In this document: in pieces, positions 1-9,082 of the stretch
Layout: every line of letters begins with the position of its first letter
Numbering within the stretch: position 1 is the stretch's first letter
Assembly (NCBI RefSeq): GCF_009724245.1
Contig: NZ_WNNK01000018.1
Location: 62,001-126,000 of the forward strand
Direction: 5' to 3'
DNA: 64,000 bases
From: Pseudomonas spelaei
Lineage (GTDB): Bacteria > Pseudomonadota > Gammaproteobacteria > Pseudomonadales > Pseudomonadaceae
The notes under the pieces: generated by a model
Databases searched by the model: none
What the model was told of the DNA's origin: nothing
What the model saw: only the letters and a program-made list of their open reading frames with translations
Program-made: the position numbers and the translations under genes

Positions 1-175
1 AATAGCTCGACTATAAAGGATGCACGCTTTTTTGCGCCTACGCGACCAACAGGTCGGCAAATGAATAACCGGGACCTTGCAGTTAATTGACGTATGACAC
101 TCGTGCGATGGAAAAGAGATGCTAGCATAGAGCCACCAGTCGACCTCAGCATGCACCCTAACTAGTAGTCAGGAT

Positions 176-1846
176 ATGACCGAGCCAGAAGACCCCAGCC
201 GTGAGCGCCTCAAGCACCATTTTGCCCAGCGGGTAATTCATCAGGCACGTCAAATTCTTGAGATCTGGCAGCGCCTGCAACGCAGCGAGTGGTCGAACGC
301 CGACTTATCCGAACTCAACGAGGCCAATCTGCGCCTGCTGCGTTTTGCCGAGCGTTTTGAACAGCCTGAACACAGCCAACTGGCGCGACATATCAGCGAC
401 TCCCTCCAAGCCGTGGACGACAATCGCGGCCGCTTGAGCAGCCACCTGATCACCGACCTCAACCGCTTGATGCAGCGCCTGTCGCGCACCGGCCTGCGCC
501 AGGGCGATCAGTTGGAACAAACCTTGCTGCCGCCCATGCGCAAGCCGATCTACGTGATGCTGGCCGATCACGACCGGGCCGAGCGCCTGGCCAAGCAGTT
601 GGAGTTCTTCGGCTTGAGCGCCCAGCACCTGGACAGCGTGGCGGCGTTCCGCGCATCCATGGCCGAGCGTCTGCCGGCGGCGATTGTGATGGATGTGGAT
701 TTCTGCGGCCCGGGACTGGGCCTGAAGCTGGCGGCCGAAGCCCAGGAAGGCCTGGAGCAAAAGCTGCCACTGCTGTTTTTCAGCCTGCACGAAACCGATA
801 CCCCGACCCGCCTGGCCGCCGTGCGCGCCGGTGGCCAGGAATTCCTGACCGGCACCCTCGAAGCGTCGAGCCTGCTGGAAAAAATCGAAGTACTGACCTG
901 CGTCGCTCAGTACGAGCCTTATAAGGTGCTGATCATCGACGACTCCAGGGCCCAGGCCTTGCACACCGAACGCCTGCTCAACAGCGCCGGTATCGTCACC
1001 CGCACCCTGATCGAACCGATCCAGGCCATGGCCGAGCTGGCAGATTTCCAGCCGGACCTGATCATCCTCGACATGTATATGCCGGCCTGTACCGGTACTG
1101 AATTGGCCAAGGTTATTCGCCACAATGACCGCTATGTCAGCGTGCCAATCATCTACTTGTCCGCCGAAGACGACCTGGATAAGCAACTGGACGCCATGAG
1201 CGAAGGCGGCGATGACTTCCTCACCAAGCCGATCAAGCCGCGCCACCTGATCACCACCGTGCGCAACCGGGCAGCGCGCGCGCGTAACCTCAAGGCGCGG
1301 ATGGTCCGCGACAGCCTGACCGGGCTGTATAACCACACTCACATTCTGCAATTACTCGAAGACTGCAGCTTCCGCTCCCGGCGCGAGAGCAAGCCGTTGA
1401 GCTTTGCCATGCTCGACATTGACCACTTCAAGCGAGTCAACGACAGCCACGGCCATCCCATGGGCGACCGGGTGATCAAGAGCCTGGCGCTGTTCCTCAA
1501 ACAGCGTTTGCGCAAGACCGACTACATTGGCCGATACGGCGGTGAAGAATTCGCCATCGTCATGCCCGACACCGACCTCGACGCCGCCTGCCAGGTGCTG
1601 GATGAAATCCGCAGCCGCTTCGCCGAGATTCACTACCCTGCCCAGCCCCAGGATTTGTGGTGCACCTTCAGTGCCGGCGTGGTGGAGCTGACGGAAGGCT
1701 GCGACAGCCTGATGATGGCGGCCCAGGCTGATGAGGCCCTCTACCGGGCCAAGGATGCCGGACGCAATCGAGTACAGCCGACGCGAGCATCAAAGCAAAG
1801 TGCCACCTTTTCACCGGAATCCGCCGAATCCGTCATAACCTTGTAA
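176..1846 (+). CDS. gcbA: GcbA-like diguanylate cyclase response regulator (REC-REC-GGDEF)
   Basis: This 556-residue cytoplasmic protein should make cyclic di-GMP from GTP. Residues 1-120 are a helical region without a recognised domain. A first receiver domain follows (about 125-245, aspartate near 173), then a second (about 250-370, IIDD acidic pocket, phospho-acceptor D299), then a GGDEF domain (about 385-545) with an intact GGEEF active site. An RxxD product-inhibition motif lies five residues before it. The domain order and the chemoreceptor/aroQ/acc neighbourhood match GcbA (PA4843, Pfl01_0623), which is known to promote surface attachment. AGGA at 171-174 ends one base before the ATG, so the ribosome-binding site is poorly placed, but no better in-frame start is visible. 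Bases 1-175 show no gene. Confidence 0.88.
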   Translation: MTEPEDPSRERLKHHFAQRVIHQARQILEIWQRLQRSEWSNADLSELNEANLRLLRFAERFEQPEHSQLARHISDSLQAVDDNRGRLSSHLITDLNRLMQRLSRTGLRQGDQLEQTLLPPMRKPIYVMLADHDRAERLAKQLEFFGLSAQHLDSVAAFRASMAERLPAAIVMDVDFCGPGLGLKLAAEAQEGLEQKLPLLFFSLHETDTPTRLAAVRAGGQEFLTGTLEASSLLEKIEVLTCVAQYEPYKVLIIDDSRAQALHTERLLNSAGIVTRTLIEPIQAMAELADFQPDLIILDMYMPACTGTELAKVIRHNDRYVSVPIIYLSAEDDLDKQLDAMSEGGDDFLTKPIKPRHLITTVRNRAARARNLKARMVRDSLTGLYNHTHILQLLEDCSFRSRRESKPLSFAMLDIDHFKRVNDSHGHPMGDRVIKSLALFLKQRLRKTDYIGRYGGEEFAIVMPDTDLDAACQVLDEIRSRFAEIHYPAQPQDLWCTFSAGVVELTEGCDSLMMAAQADEALYRAKDAGRNRVQPTRASKQSATFSPESAESVITL

Positions 1847-1900
1847 TGAAAACGCAATAACTTCAGGCGCTTATCCTACAGCCGTTGGTTGAAACCACGC

Positions 1901-3862
1901 ATGCGCCTGAAGCTGCTGACGAATCTGAACACCCTTCTTCTGGTCGCCGTTTGCCTGGCCCTGGGCGCTACGCTCTGGTGGTCGCAACGGGCGCTGGAAC
2001 GACCTTATCTGTTAATGGAACGCTACCTGGGCCTGTCGCAGGCCTTTCAGAACCAGGCCGCGCGCAATATCGACGACTACCTGGCCAGCGGCGACGCCCT
2101 GCGCTTGAGCAGCGCCGGCCAGAGCCTGGAAAGTCTGTTGCAGCATCTGGACGAACTGCCAGCCGACCTGGCGCAAAGCCTGCGGCCCAGCCTTGTCGAC
2201 CTCGATAGTTTCAGCAAGACCGACCTGCTGGCTGCCGGCAAGCTGGCAGGCGACCCGCAAGCGTTGCTGCTGCAAGCCGAACGGGAGTTAGGGGCCAATC
2301 TGGAACAACTCAGCCAGTACGCCAGCGGGGTCAGTTCACCGGAGGCTGCGCGTTATCTGCCGCCCTTGCTGGCCGCGTCCCAGCACCTGGCCAAACTGTC
2401 CCTGGCCCGGGACAAGCTGGTCAGCAGCGGGCGCAGCGAACTGGCCGACGATGTCGAACGCGAAGTGACCAATATTCGTAGCCAAGCGGATCAGCTTGAA
2501 CAGCTGCCGTTGCTCGGCGTCACCACCAACACTGAATCCAGTACCGATGATTTCTCGGCACTGATGGGCCTGGAAAATACCGAAAAAACCGTCGCCCAGG
2601 ACTCCGGCGTCGACCTCAAACGTGAACTCAACAGCCTGTTGACCCGCTACCCTGCGGAGCTCAAGCGCACCCGCGAGCAAATCCGCCAGCGGGCAGACCT
2701 GGCCAGCGCCACGCACCTGAAAATCGACGCTGTGCAGCAATCCATCGCCGGCCTGGAACCGGTGGTGCGGGCCCAGCATGGAAAAATCCAGGGCGAAGTG
2801 AGAGTGATGCAAGGCGTGATGATTGGCTTGATTCTGCTGATCGCGCTGCTGATCGACACCTTGCAGCGTCGCCTGGCCCGGGTACTGACCAACCTGGCGC
2901 CGGCGCTGTCGACCTGGGCCGAAGGCAATTTCAGCCAGCCTATCGCCCTGGGCGCTACCAATCGCGAGTTGCACGATATTGAAGAGTCCCTCAATCGCCT
3001 GCGTGCCTATCTGGTAGAACTGGTGGGCACCATCAGAGACAACGCCGAACAAGTGGCCGGCAGCAGCCGCACCCTGGCAGAACTGAGCAGCGGGCTGCAC
3101 GACGGAGCCGAACGACAGGCCGGCGATACCGCGCAAATCCGCGACTCGCTGGGGGAGCTGGAAGCCACGATTCAGCAAGTGGCGGGCGATGCCAGCCAGG
3201 CTGCCGGTGCCAGCCGCAGTGCCGGGCAGGCGGTGGAACAGGGCCAGCGGGTAATCGGCCTGAGCCTGACCGGACTGCACGCACTGGTGGGCGAAGTGCA
3301 GGGCAATGCGCAGATGATCGAAAAACTGGCCGAAGAATCCGCCACCATTGGTGGCGTACTGACGGTGATCCGCTCGATTGCCGACCAGACCAACCTGCTG
3401 GCCCTCAATGCCGCCATCGAGGCGGCCCGAGCGGGTGAAGCCGGTCGCGGGTTTGCCGTGGTCGCCGATGAAGTCCGCTCCCTGGCCCAGCGCACCGCCG
3501 GCGCCACCGCCGAAATCCAGGCCCTGATCGCCAGCTTGCAAACCGCGGCCAGGCAGTCCGTGGAAGGCATGCGCGCCCAGGTCGAGCACGCCGAAGCCAC
3601 AGCCCAGCAAGCCCAGGCGGCTGACGGCGCACTGGATGAAATCGTCGGCGCAATCCAGACCATTTCCGACACCGCCGTACGTATTGCTGACGTGACCGCC
3701 CAGCAGAGTGGTGCTGTGAGTGAAATTCGCGATAACAGTGAGCGGATTCACCAACTGGGTGAAGATAATCTGCTGCGCATTGGTCAGGGGCGTAGCCAGG
3801 GCGAGCACTTATTAGTGCTAGGCGGGCAACTCAACACCGCCGTGCAGGCCTTTCGTGTCTAA
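1901..3862 (+). CDS. Methyl-accepting chemotaxis protein (CtpL-like position)
   Basis: This is a membrane chemoreceptor of about 653 residues that controls the CheA kinase. It has an N-terminal membrane segment (about 8-28), a roughly 270-residue helical periplasmic domain, a second membrane segment (about 300-322), a HAMP domain, and a long cytoplasmic coiled coil. The conserved hairpin tip (DQTNLLALNAAIEAARAGE, about 495-515) is intact. No C-terminal CheR/CheB pentapeptide is visible. An upstream in-frame TTG at 1889 would add four residues; the ATG at 1901 gives a normal signal-anchor start, although neither has a strong ribosome-binding site. The position after gcbA matches PA4844 (CtpL, a phosphate/chloroaniline chemoreceptor). 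The ligand here cannot be read from sequence. Confidence 0.9.
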   Translation: MRLKLLTNLNTLLLVAVCLALGATLWWSQRALERPYLLMERYLGLSQAFQNQAARNIDDYLASGDALRLSSAGQSLESLLQHLDELPADLAQSLRPSLVDLDSFSKTDLLAAGKLAGDPQALLLQAERELGANLEQLSQYASGVSSPEAARYLPPLLAASQHLAKLSLARDKLVSSGRSELADDVEREVTNIRSQADQLEQLPLLGVTTNTESSTDDFSALMGLENTEKTVAQDSGVDLKRELNSLLTRYPAELKRTREQIRQRADLASATHLKIDAVQQSIAGLEPVVRAQHGKIQGEVRVMQGVMIGLILLIALLIDTLQRRLARVLTNLAPALSTWAEGNFSQPIALGATNRELHDIEESLNRLRAYLVELVGTIRDNAEQVAGSSRTLAELSSGLHDGAERQAGDTAQIRDSLGELEATIQQVAGDASQAAGASRSAGQAVEQGQRVIGLSLTGLHALVGEVQGNAQMIEKLAEESATIGGVLTVIRSIADQTNLLALNAAIEAARAGEAGRGFAVVADEVRSLAQRTAGATAEIQALIASLQTAARQSVEGMRAQVEHAEATAQQAQAADGALDEIVGAIQTISDTAVRIADVTAQQSGAVSEIRDNSERIHQLGEDNLLRIGQGRSQGEHLLVLGGQLNTAVQAFRV

Positions 3863-3891
3863 CCCGACCCCTTGCCTTATGGAGATCAAAA

Positions 3892-3980
3892 TGTGGGAGC
3901 TGGCTTGCCTGCGATAGCGGTGTATCAGGTTGCAAATCTGCCACTGAGGCACCGCTATCGCAGGCAAGCCAGCTCCCACA
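3892..3980. repeat. REP doublet (REPIN-like), outward GTGGGAGC ends
   Basis: Two inverted copies of a REP unit (GTGGGAGCTGGCTTGCC...GCGAT) flank a short spacer. It lies directly after the chemoreceptor gene and can fold into a long imperfect hairpin. This is the first of ten such doublets in the window. Confidence 0.9.
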
Positions 3981-4015
3981 TGGAATCAGCGCTGTCTTCA
4001 AGACCGTATTACCCA

Positions 4016-4039
4016 TGACCAAATCCTGCCACTTGGTCA
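4016..4039. promoter_or_regulatory. Palindrome upstream of aroQ-accB-accC
   Basis: TGACCAA (4016-4022) and TTGGTCA (4033-4039) form a perfect 7-base inverted repeat with a 10-base spacer, in the only intergenic gap before the aroQ-accBC operon. It could be an operator or an RNA hairpin. The regulator is not known to me. Confidence 0.4.
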
Positions 4040-4086
4040 CATACTTTGCGCAATCCTCGCTAATCGTGCTGGCTATTGCAGGGAAC

Positions 4087-4116
4087 TGGACAGTCACAAA
4101 GGCTTTGCGGCATAGT
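4087..4116 (+). promoter_or_regulatory. Possible sigma-70 promoter of aroQ
   Basis: TGGACA (4087-4092) and CATAGT (4111-4116) are 18 bases apart, a fair match to -35 and -10 elements. They would place a transcript start about 40 bases before the aroQ ATG. Confidence 0.35.
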
Positions 4117-4159
4117 CGCCGGGTTCTGCCGTACCCACACTAATAACTAGGAACAGCCG

Positions 4160-4615
4160 ATGGCGACCTTACTGGTTCTGCACGGACCCAACCTGAACCT
4201 GCTTGGCACCCGTGAACCGGGCGTTTACGGTGCAGTTACCCTCGAACAGATCAACCTTGATCTGGAACGACGGGCCCGTGATGCCGGCCACCATTTGCTC
4301 TACCTGCAAAGCAATGCCGAGTACGAATTGATTGATCGCATCCATGCCGCGCGCGGCGAAGGTGTGGACTTTATCCTGATCAATCCCGCCGCTTTTACGC
4401 ATACAAGCGTTGCATTACGTGACGCGCTGCTGGCGGTGAGCATCCCATTCATCGAAGTGCATTTATCGAACGTGCACAAACGAGAACCTTTCCGCCATCA
4501 CTCTTACTTCTCCGACGTTGCGGTAGGAGTGATCTGCGGCCTTGGCGCCAGCGGTTATCGACTGGCCCTGGAGGCCGCCCTGGAACAGCTTGAAGAACAG
4601 GCTAAACGCCCCTGA
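4160..4615 (+). CDS. aroQ: 3-dehydroquinate dehydratase, type II
   Basis: AroQ converts 3-dehydroquinate to 3-dehydroshikimate in the shikimate pathway. At 151 residues it has the normal length for the dodecameric type II enzyme. The N-terminal GPNLNLLGTREPGVYG loop with the catalytic arginine/tyrosine region is present, as is the INPAAFTHTS substrate loop and the EVHLSNVHKREPFRHHSYFS segment with the catalytic histidine. It is followed after 24 bases by accB. The aroQ-accB-accC order is the usual Pseudomonas arrangement and implies co-transcription with fatty-acid synthesis genes. Confidence 0.97.
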   Translation: MATLLVLHGPNLNLLGTREPGVYGAVTLEQINLDLERRARDAGHHLLYLQSNAEYELIDRIHAARGEGVDFILINPAAFTHTSVALRDALLAVSIPFIEVHLSNVHKREPFRHHSYFSDVAVGVICGLGASGYRLALEAALEQLEEQAKRP

Positions 4616-4639
4616 CCGACCCTTGGGAGTTGATGATTC

Positions 4640-5101
4640 ATGGATATCCGTAAAGTTAAGAAATTGATCGAACTGCTGGAAGAATCCGGTATCGACGAGC
4701 TGGAGATCAAGGAAGGCGAAGAATCCGTACGGATCAGCCGTCACAGCAAGACCCCGGCCCAGCAGTTCTACGCACCACAAATGCAAGCCCCGGCGCCTGT
4801 TGCAGCACCTGTAGCGGCCGCTCCGGTCGCCACCGTTGCTGAAGCGCCAGCCGCGCCGAAGCTGAACGGTTTCGTGGTCAAGTCGCCAATGGTCGGTACG
4901 TTCTACCGCACCCCGGCACCGACCTCGCCAGCCTTCGTTGAAATCGGCCAGACCGTCAAAGTCGGCGACACCATCTGCATCGTTGAAGCGATGAAGATGA
5001 TGAACCACATCACCGCCGAAAAAGCCGGTGTCATCGAATCCATCCTGGTAGAAAACGGTCAGCCGGTTGAGTATGACCAGCCGCTGTTCACCATCGTTTG
5101 A
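4640..5101 (+). CDS. accB: Acetyl-CoA carboxylase biotin carboxyl carrier protein
   Basis: AccB carries the biotin that shuttles carboxyl groups to acetyl-CoA carboxyltransferase. It has 153 residues: an N-terminal segment (1-50), an Ala/Pro-rich flexible linker (about 51-78), and a C-terminal biotinyl domain with the EAMKMMN motif, biotinylated lysine near position 119. A good ribosome-binding site (TTGGGAG) precedes the ATG. It is followed after 17 bases by accC, its partner subunit. Confidence 0.98.
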   Translation: MDIRKVKKLIELLEESGIDELEIKEGEESVRISRHSKTPAQQFYAPQMQAPAPVAAPVAAAPVATVAEAPAAPKLNGFVVKSPMVGTFYRTPAPTSPAFVEIGQTVKVGDTICIVEAMKMMNHITAEKAGVIESILVENGQPVEYDQPLFTIV

Positions 5102-5118
5102 ACCGCGGAGTACCTTCG

Positions 5119-6477
5119 ATGTTGAAACCTGCGAAGCTGGAAAAAGTCCTGATCGCCAACCGCGGCGAAATTGCCCTGCGCATCCTGCGTGCCTGTAAGG
5201 AAGAGGGCATCAAGACCGTCGCGGTGTACTCGACTGCCGACAAAGAGCTGATGCACCTGGGTCTGGCGGACGAGACGGTTTGCATCGGCCCGGCCCCTGC
5301 CAACCTGTCTTACCTGCACATCCCGGCGATCATCGCGGCCGCTGAAGTGACCGGCGCTACCGCCATTCACCCAGGCTACGGTTTCCTCGCGGAAAACGCC
5401 GATTTCGCCGAACAGGTGGAAAAATCCGGTTTTGCCTTCATCGGCCCGAAAGCCGACACCATTCGCCTGATGGGCGACAAGGTATCGGCCAAGCACGCCA
5501 TGATCGCTGCCGGCGTGCCAACCGTTCCAGGCTCCGACGGCCCACTGCCTGAAGACCCGGAAACCGCTCTGCGCATTGGTCGCGAAGTCGGTTACCCGGT
5601 GATCATCAAGGCCGCTGGCGGCGGCGGTGGTCGCGGCATGCGCGTTGTGCATAAAGAAGAAGACCTGATCGAAGCGGCCAAGCAAACCCGTGAAGAAGCG
5701 GGCGCCTGGTTCAGCAACCCGATGGTCTACCTCGAGAAGTACCTGACCAACCCACGTCACGTGGAAGTTCAGGTGCTTTCCGATGGCCAGGGTCACGCGA
5801 TTCACCTGGGCGACCGTGACTGCTCGCTGCAACGTCGTCACCAGAAGGTTCTTGAAGAAGCACCGGCACCGGGCCTGGATGAAACTGCCCGTGCCGAAGT
5901 GTTGGCGCGTTGCGTCAAGGCATGCATCGACATCAACTACCGTGGCGCCGGCACGTTCGAGTTCCTTTACGAGAACGGCCGCTTCTACTTCATCGAGATG
6001 AACACTCGTGTGCAGGTAGAGCACCCCGTATCGGAAATGGTCACCGGTATCGACATCGTCAAGGAGATGCTGAGCATCGCCGCTGGCAACAAGCTGTCGT
6101 TTACCCAGGATGACGTGAAGATCCACGGTCACTCGCTTGAGTGCCGGATCAACGCCGAAGACCCGAAAACCTTTATCCCAAGCCCTGGCATGGTCAAGCA
6201 TTTCCATGCACCCGGTGGCAACGGCGTTCGCGTCGATTCGCACCTGTACAGCGGCTACAAGGTTCCGTCGAACTACGACTCCCTGATCGGCAAGCTGATC
6301 ACTTGGGGCTCGACCCGCGATGAAGCCATGGCACGCATGCGCAATGCCCTGGATGAAATCGTGGTAGACGGCATCAAGACCAACATCCCGCTGCATCGGG
6401 ATCTGGTTCGCGATGAAGGGTTCTGCGAAGGTGGTGTGAATATTCACTACCTGGAACACAAGCTGGCTAATCAGTAA
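5119..6477 (+). CDS. accC: Acetyl-CoA carboxylase biotin carboxylase subunit
   Basis: AccC carboxylates the biotin on AccB with ATP and bicarbonate. It is 452 residues with a biotin-carboxylase N-terminal domain (KVLIANRGEIALRI), an ATP-grasp core with the glycine-rich GGGGRGMR loop, the catalytic EMNTRVQVEHPV region, and a C-terminal domain. The start is set at the ATG at 5119, which has GCGGAG eight bases upstream. A possible TTG at 5098 overlaps accB and has no ribosome-binding site. A terminator follows at 6492. Confidence 0.98.
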   Translation: MLKPAKLEKVLIANRGEIALRILRACKEEGIKTVAVYSTADKELMHLGLADETVCIGPAPANLSYLHIPAIIAAAEVTGATAIHPGYGFLAENADFAEQVEKSGFAFIGPKADTIRLMGDKVSAKHAMIAAGVPTVPGSDGPLPEDPETALRIGREVGYPVIIKAAGGGGGRGMRVVHKEEDLIEAAKQTREEAGAWFSNPMVYLEKYLTNPRHVEVQVLSDGQGHAIHLGDRDCSLQRRHQKVLEEAPAPGLDETARAEVLARCVKACIDINYRGAGTFEFLYENGRFYFIEMNTRVQVEHPVSEMVTGIDIVKEMLSIAAGNKLSFTQDDVKIHGHSLECRINAEDPKTFIPSPGMVKHFHAPGGNGVRVDSHLYSGYKVPSNYDSLIGKLITWGSTRDEAMARMRNALDEIVVDGIKTNIPLHRDLVRDEGFCEGGVNIHYLEHKLANQ

Positions 6478-6489
6478 GTGCTCCACCCA

Positions 6490-6520
6490 ACAAAGCCGCC
6501 TTCGGGCGGCTTTGTTGTTT
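6490..6520 (+). terminator. Rho-independent terminator after accC
   Basis: AAAGCCGCC (6492-6500), loop TTC, GGGCGGCTTT, then a T-rich tail (TGTTGTTT). This is a classic GC stem with a U-rich 3' side, 13 bases after the accC stop. Confidence 0.85.
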
Positions 6521-6551
6521 ATGGGGTACCAGGCTTGCCCGCGATCGCAGT

Positions 6552-6653
6552 TGTAGCCGCTGCCGAGGTACGAGGCTGCGATGCGTGTCCGCAGGACCGC
6601 CCTTGGGGCCGCTACGCAGCCCATCGCAGCCTCGTACCTTGGCAGCGGCTACA
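6552..6653. repeat. Long inverted repeat, second family (TGTAGCCGCTGCC...)
   Basis: TGTAGCCGCTGCCGAGGTAC begins a roughly 30-base arm that is repeated in inverse at 6624-6653, with a partly palindromic centre. It belongs to a repeat family distinct from the GTGGGAGC REPs; a close relative lies at 16478-16588. A solitary REP-like fragment (GGCTTGCCCGCGATCGC) lies just before it at about 6532-6548. Confidence 0.8.
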
Positions 6654-6758
6654 GCCAGGTGTATCCAACGGTGTCGTCTTCTGCCCCCCGCTCGCGTAAA
6701 CTTGCGCGCTTTCACAGCCTCACCCGGCTGCACACTCATATTTTCAAAGGTGCCCGCC

Positions 6759-7637
6759 ATGCCTTGGCTGCAAGTCCGTCTCGCCATCAGCCCAGAACAA
6801 GCCGAAACCTACGAAGACGCGTTCCTTGAAGTGGGCGCCGTGTCGGTGACCTTCATGGACGCCGAAGACCAGCCGATCTTCGAGCCGGAACTGAACACCA
6901 CCCCACTGTGGTCCCACACCCATCTGCTGGCCCTGTTCGAAGACGGCACCGATGCCGCCAGCGTCCTGGCCCACATGGAACTGCTCACCGGCAGCCCGCT
7001 GCCCGAGCACCACAGCGAAATCATCGAGGACCAGGATTGGGAACGCAGCTGGATGGACAACTTCCAGCCCATGCGTTTCGGCCAGCGCCTGTGGATCGTA
7101 CCCAGCTGGCACGCCGCTCCCGAGCCTGACGCAGTCAACCTGCTGCTGGACCCGGGCCTGGCTTTCGGCACCGGCACTCACCCGACCACCGCCCTGTGCC
7201 TGGAGTGGCTCGACGGCCAGGACCTTGCTGATTGCAACGTGCTGGACTTCGGCTGCGGCTCGGGCATCCTCGCCATCGCCGCCCTGCTGTTGGGCGCCAA
7301 GGAAGCCGTCGGTACCGATATCGACGTGCAGGCCCTGGAAGCCTCCCGCGATAACGCCGGGCGCAACAACATCCCGGAAGACAAATTCCCGCTGTACCTG
7401 CCCGAGCAACTGCCTCAAGTGCAGGCCGACGTGCTGGTCGCCAACATCCTCGCCGGACCGCTGGTCTCGCTGGCACCACAACTGTCCAGCCTGGTCAAAC
7501 CGGGTGGTCGCCTGGCGTTGTCGGGGATCCTCGCGGAGCAAGGCGAAGACGTCGCCGCCGCCTACGCCAAGGATTTCGAGTTGGATCCGATCGCCAACCG
7601 TGATGGCTGGGTACGCATCAGCGGTCGTCGGCGCTAG
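6759..7637 (+). CDS. prmA: Ribosomal protein L11 methyltransferase
   Basis: PrmA trimethylates ribosomal protein L11 using S-adenosylmethionine. The 292-residue length is standard. The N-terminal substrate-recognition domain (MPWLQVRLAI..., about 1-100) is followed by a class I methyltransferase fold with the SAM motif LDFGCGSGILA near residue 160 and the VANILAGPL motif near 230. The ATG at 6759 is preceded by AAAGG (6746-6750). A longer frame beginning at 6585 runs through the inverted repeat and is not credible. Confidence 0.97.
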   Translation: MPWLQVRLAISPEQAETYEDAFLEVGAVSVTFMDAEDQPIFEPELNTTPLWSHTHLLALFEDGTDAASVLAHMELLTGSPLPEHHSEIIEDQDWERSWMDNFQPMRFGQRLWIVPSWHAAPEPDAVNLLLDPGLAFGTGTHPTTALCLEWLDGQDLADCNVLDFGCGSGILAIAALLLGAKEAVGTDIDVQALEASRDNAGRNNIPEDKFPLYLPEQLPQVQADVLVANILAGPLVSLAPQLSSLVKPGGRLALSGILAEQGEDVAAAYAKDFELDPIANRDGWVRISGRRR

Positions 7638-7667
7638 AATGAGCGCCTGCATGAATCGGATGGCCGC

Positions 7668-8897
7668 ATGACCGACAGTTTCGTCACCCAGTGCCCGCAT
7701 TGCCAAGCGCGCTTTCGCGTCAACCACGCTCAACTGAGCGTGGCCCGCGGCGTGGTTCGCTGCGGCGCATGCCTGCAAACGTTCAATGCTGCCCGCCAGT
7801 TATTGGAACAACATGCCAGCCCCGCTGCGCCAGCACCTCAAGCGCCGGCAGCCGCAGAACCGATACCTGAATCACCGCGCGCCATCAGCCAAAAACAATG
7901 GACTGCCGAAGAGCTGGACCTGGACAACCTGGACCTCGACGAAGAGTTGGCCAAGCTTGAGCGCCGGGAGATCCAACACACCCAGCCGCCGGGCACCGAT
8001 CGCCGGCAAAAGGAAGACACCCTCAGCGCCACCCGAGACTCGGCCAAGGCCGAAGAAGAACAATGGGCCGCCAGCCTGTTCAGTGACACACCCGACGAAC
8101 GGGCCAAGGCCATAAAACCAACAGACGATGAGCCTGAACCGGCGGCACCGACTGTCGGCAAAGCCAAGCGCACCGAGCCCTCGATGTCGTTCAGCACTGT
8201 CAAGGCGCCGGACGAGCCTGTCCTCCACACCGAACATGCCGACGAAGACCGCGACCCTCCCGTAACGCCCGTCAGTATCGAACCGGAACCTGAACAGACA
8301 GAACGCACACAGCCACGCCGTAAACGCACTCGCCGCGACGCCAGCGCCCACGATGAGATGCTCCAGGACCTGGAAGACGACCCGCTGCACCTCTACGCCC
8401 AGAAACGCCCCTCGGGCTGGAGCAGCCGCCTGTTCTGGGGCTTGCTGGTGCTCCTGGCCGCCGCAGGCCTGGCGGGCCAGTACGTCGCCTATCAATTCGA
8501 TGACCTGGCACGCCAGGACGCCTATCGCCCCTGGTTCCAGGAATTGTGCCCTAAAGTAGGCTGCGCCGTGCCATCACGGGTCGACATCGCCCACATCAAG
8601 AGCAGCAACCTGGTGGTGCGTAGCCATCCGGAATTCAGCGGCGCACTGGTGGTGGATGCGATCATCTATAACCGCGCGACCTTCTCCCAGCCCTTCCCGC
8701 TGCTGGAGCTGCGCTTCGCTGACCTCAATGGCAACCTGATCGCCAGCCGGCGCTTCAAACCCGCCGAGTACCTCAACGGCGAGTTGGCAGGCGTGACCGA
8801 GATGCCATCCCAGACACCTATTCACATCGCCCTGGACATCCTCGACCCAGGCAACAAGGCCGTGAATTACAGCCTGAGTTTCCACTCCCCCGAGTGA
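7668..8897 (+). CDS. Zinc-ribbon and DUF3426 membrane protein
   Basis: This is a 409-residue protein of unknown function conserved between prmA and dusB in Pseudomonas. An MJ0042-type zinc ribbon sits at the N-terminus (CPHC near 8-11 and CGAC near 35-38). It is followed by a long low-complexity acidic/charged linker (about 60-245), one transmembrane helix (about 255-277), and a C-terminal DUF3426 domain (about 285-405) predicted outside the membrane. The ATG is 28 bases after prmA, so the two may be co-transcribed. Its role is not established, although the architecture suggests an envelope-associated protein that senses or scaffolds through zinc. Confidence 0.9.
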   Translation: MTDSFVTQCPHCQARFRVNHAQLSVARGVVRCGACLQTFNAARQLLEQHASPAAPAPQAPAAAEPIPESPRAISQKQWTAEELDLDNLDLDEELAKLERREIQHTQPPGTDRRQKEDTLSATRDSAKAEEEQWAASLFSDTPDERAKAIKPTDDEPEPAAPTVGKAKRTEPSMSFSTVKAPDEPVLHTEHADEDRDPPVTPVSIEPEPEQTERTQPRRKRTRRDASAHDEMLQDLEDDPLHLYAQKRPSGWSSRLFWGLLVLLAAAGLAGQYVAYQFDDLARQDAYRPWFQELCPKVGCAVPSRVDIAHIKSSNLVVRSHPEFSGALVVDAIIYNRATFSQPFPLLELRFADLNGNLIASRRFKPAEYLNGELAGVTEMPSQTPIHIALDILDPGNKAVNYSLSFHSPE

Positions 8898-9082
8898 ATC
8901 GGCTCAGGCACTGAGGTTTGACGGCGGATTATTGACTGCGCCCTCCGCGACCAAACCGGCGGCGATAAGAAAATAACTGTTCAGATTTTATCCAATTCAG
9001 CCTTTATCCAGTCATCGAGAGCGGGTATCATGCCAACCCTTTTTCGAACTCTAATGATCCGGCCCCACAACAGGGAAGTCCT

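Noticed and set aside
305..1351. Long antisense open frame opposite gcbA, with similar ones opposite the chemoreceptor (2336-3808), accC (5059-6624), prmA (6744-7778) and others
   Set aside because: They mirror the codon bias of the high-GC sense genes, have no family resemblance or ribosome-binding sites, and the sense proteins are clear.
6585..6758. N-terminal extension of PrmA
   Set aside because: It translates the inverted repeat; the ATG at 6759 has a ribosome-binding site and gives the standard 292 residues.
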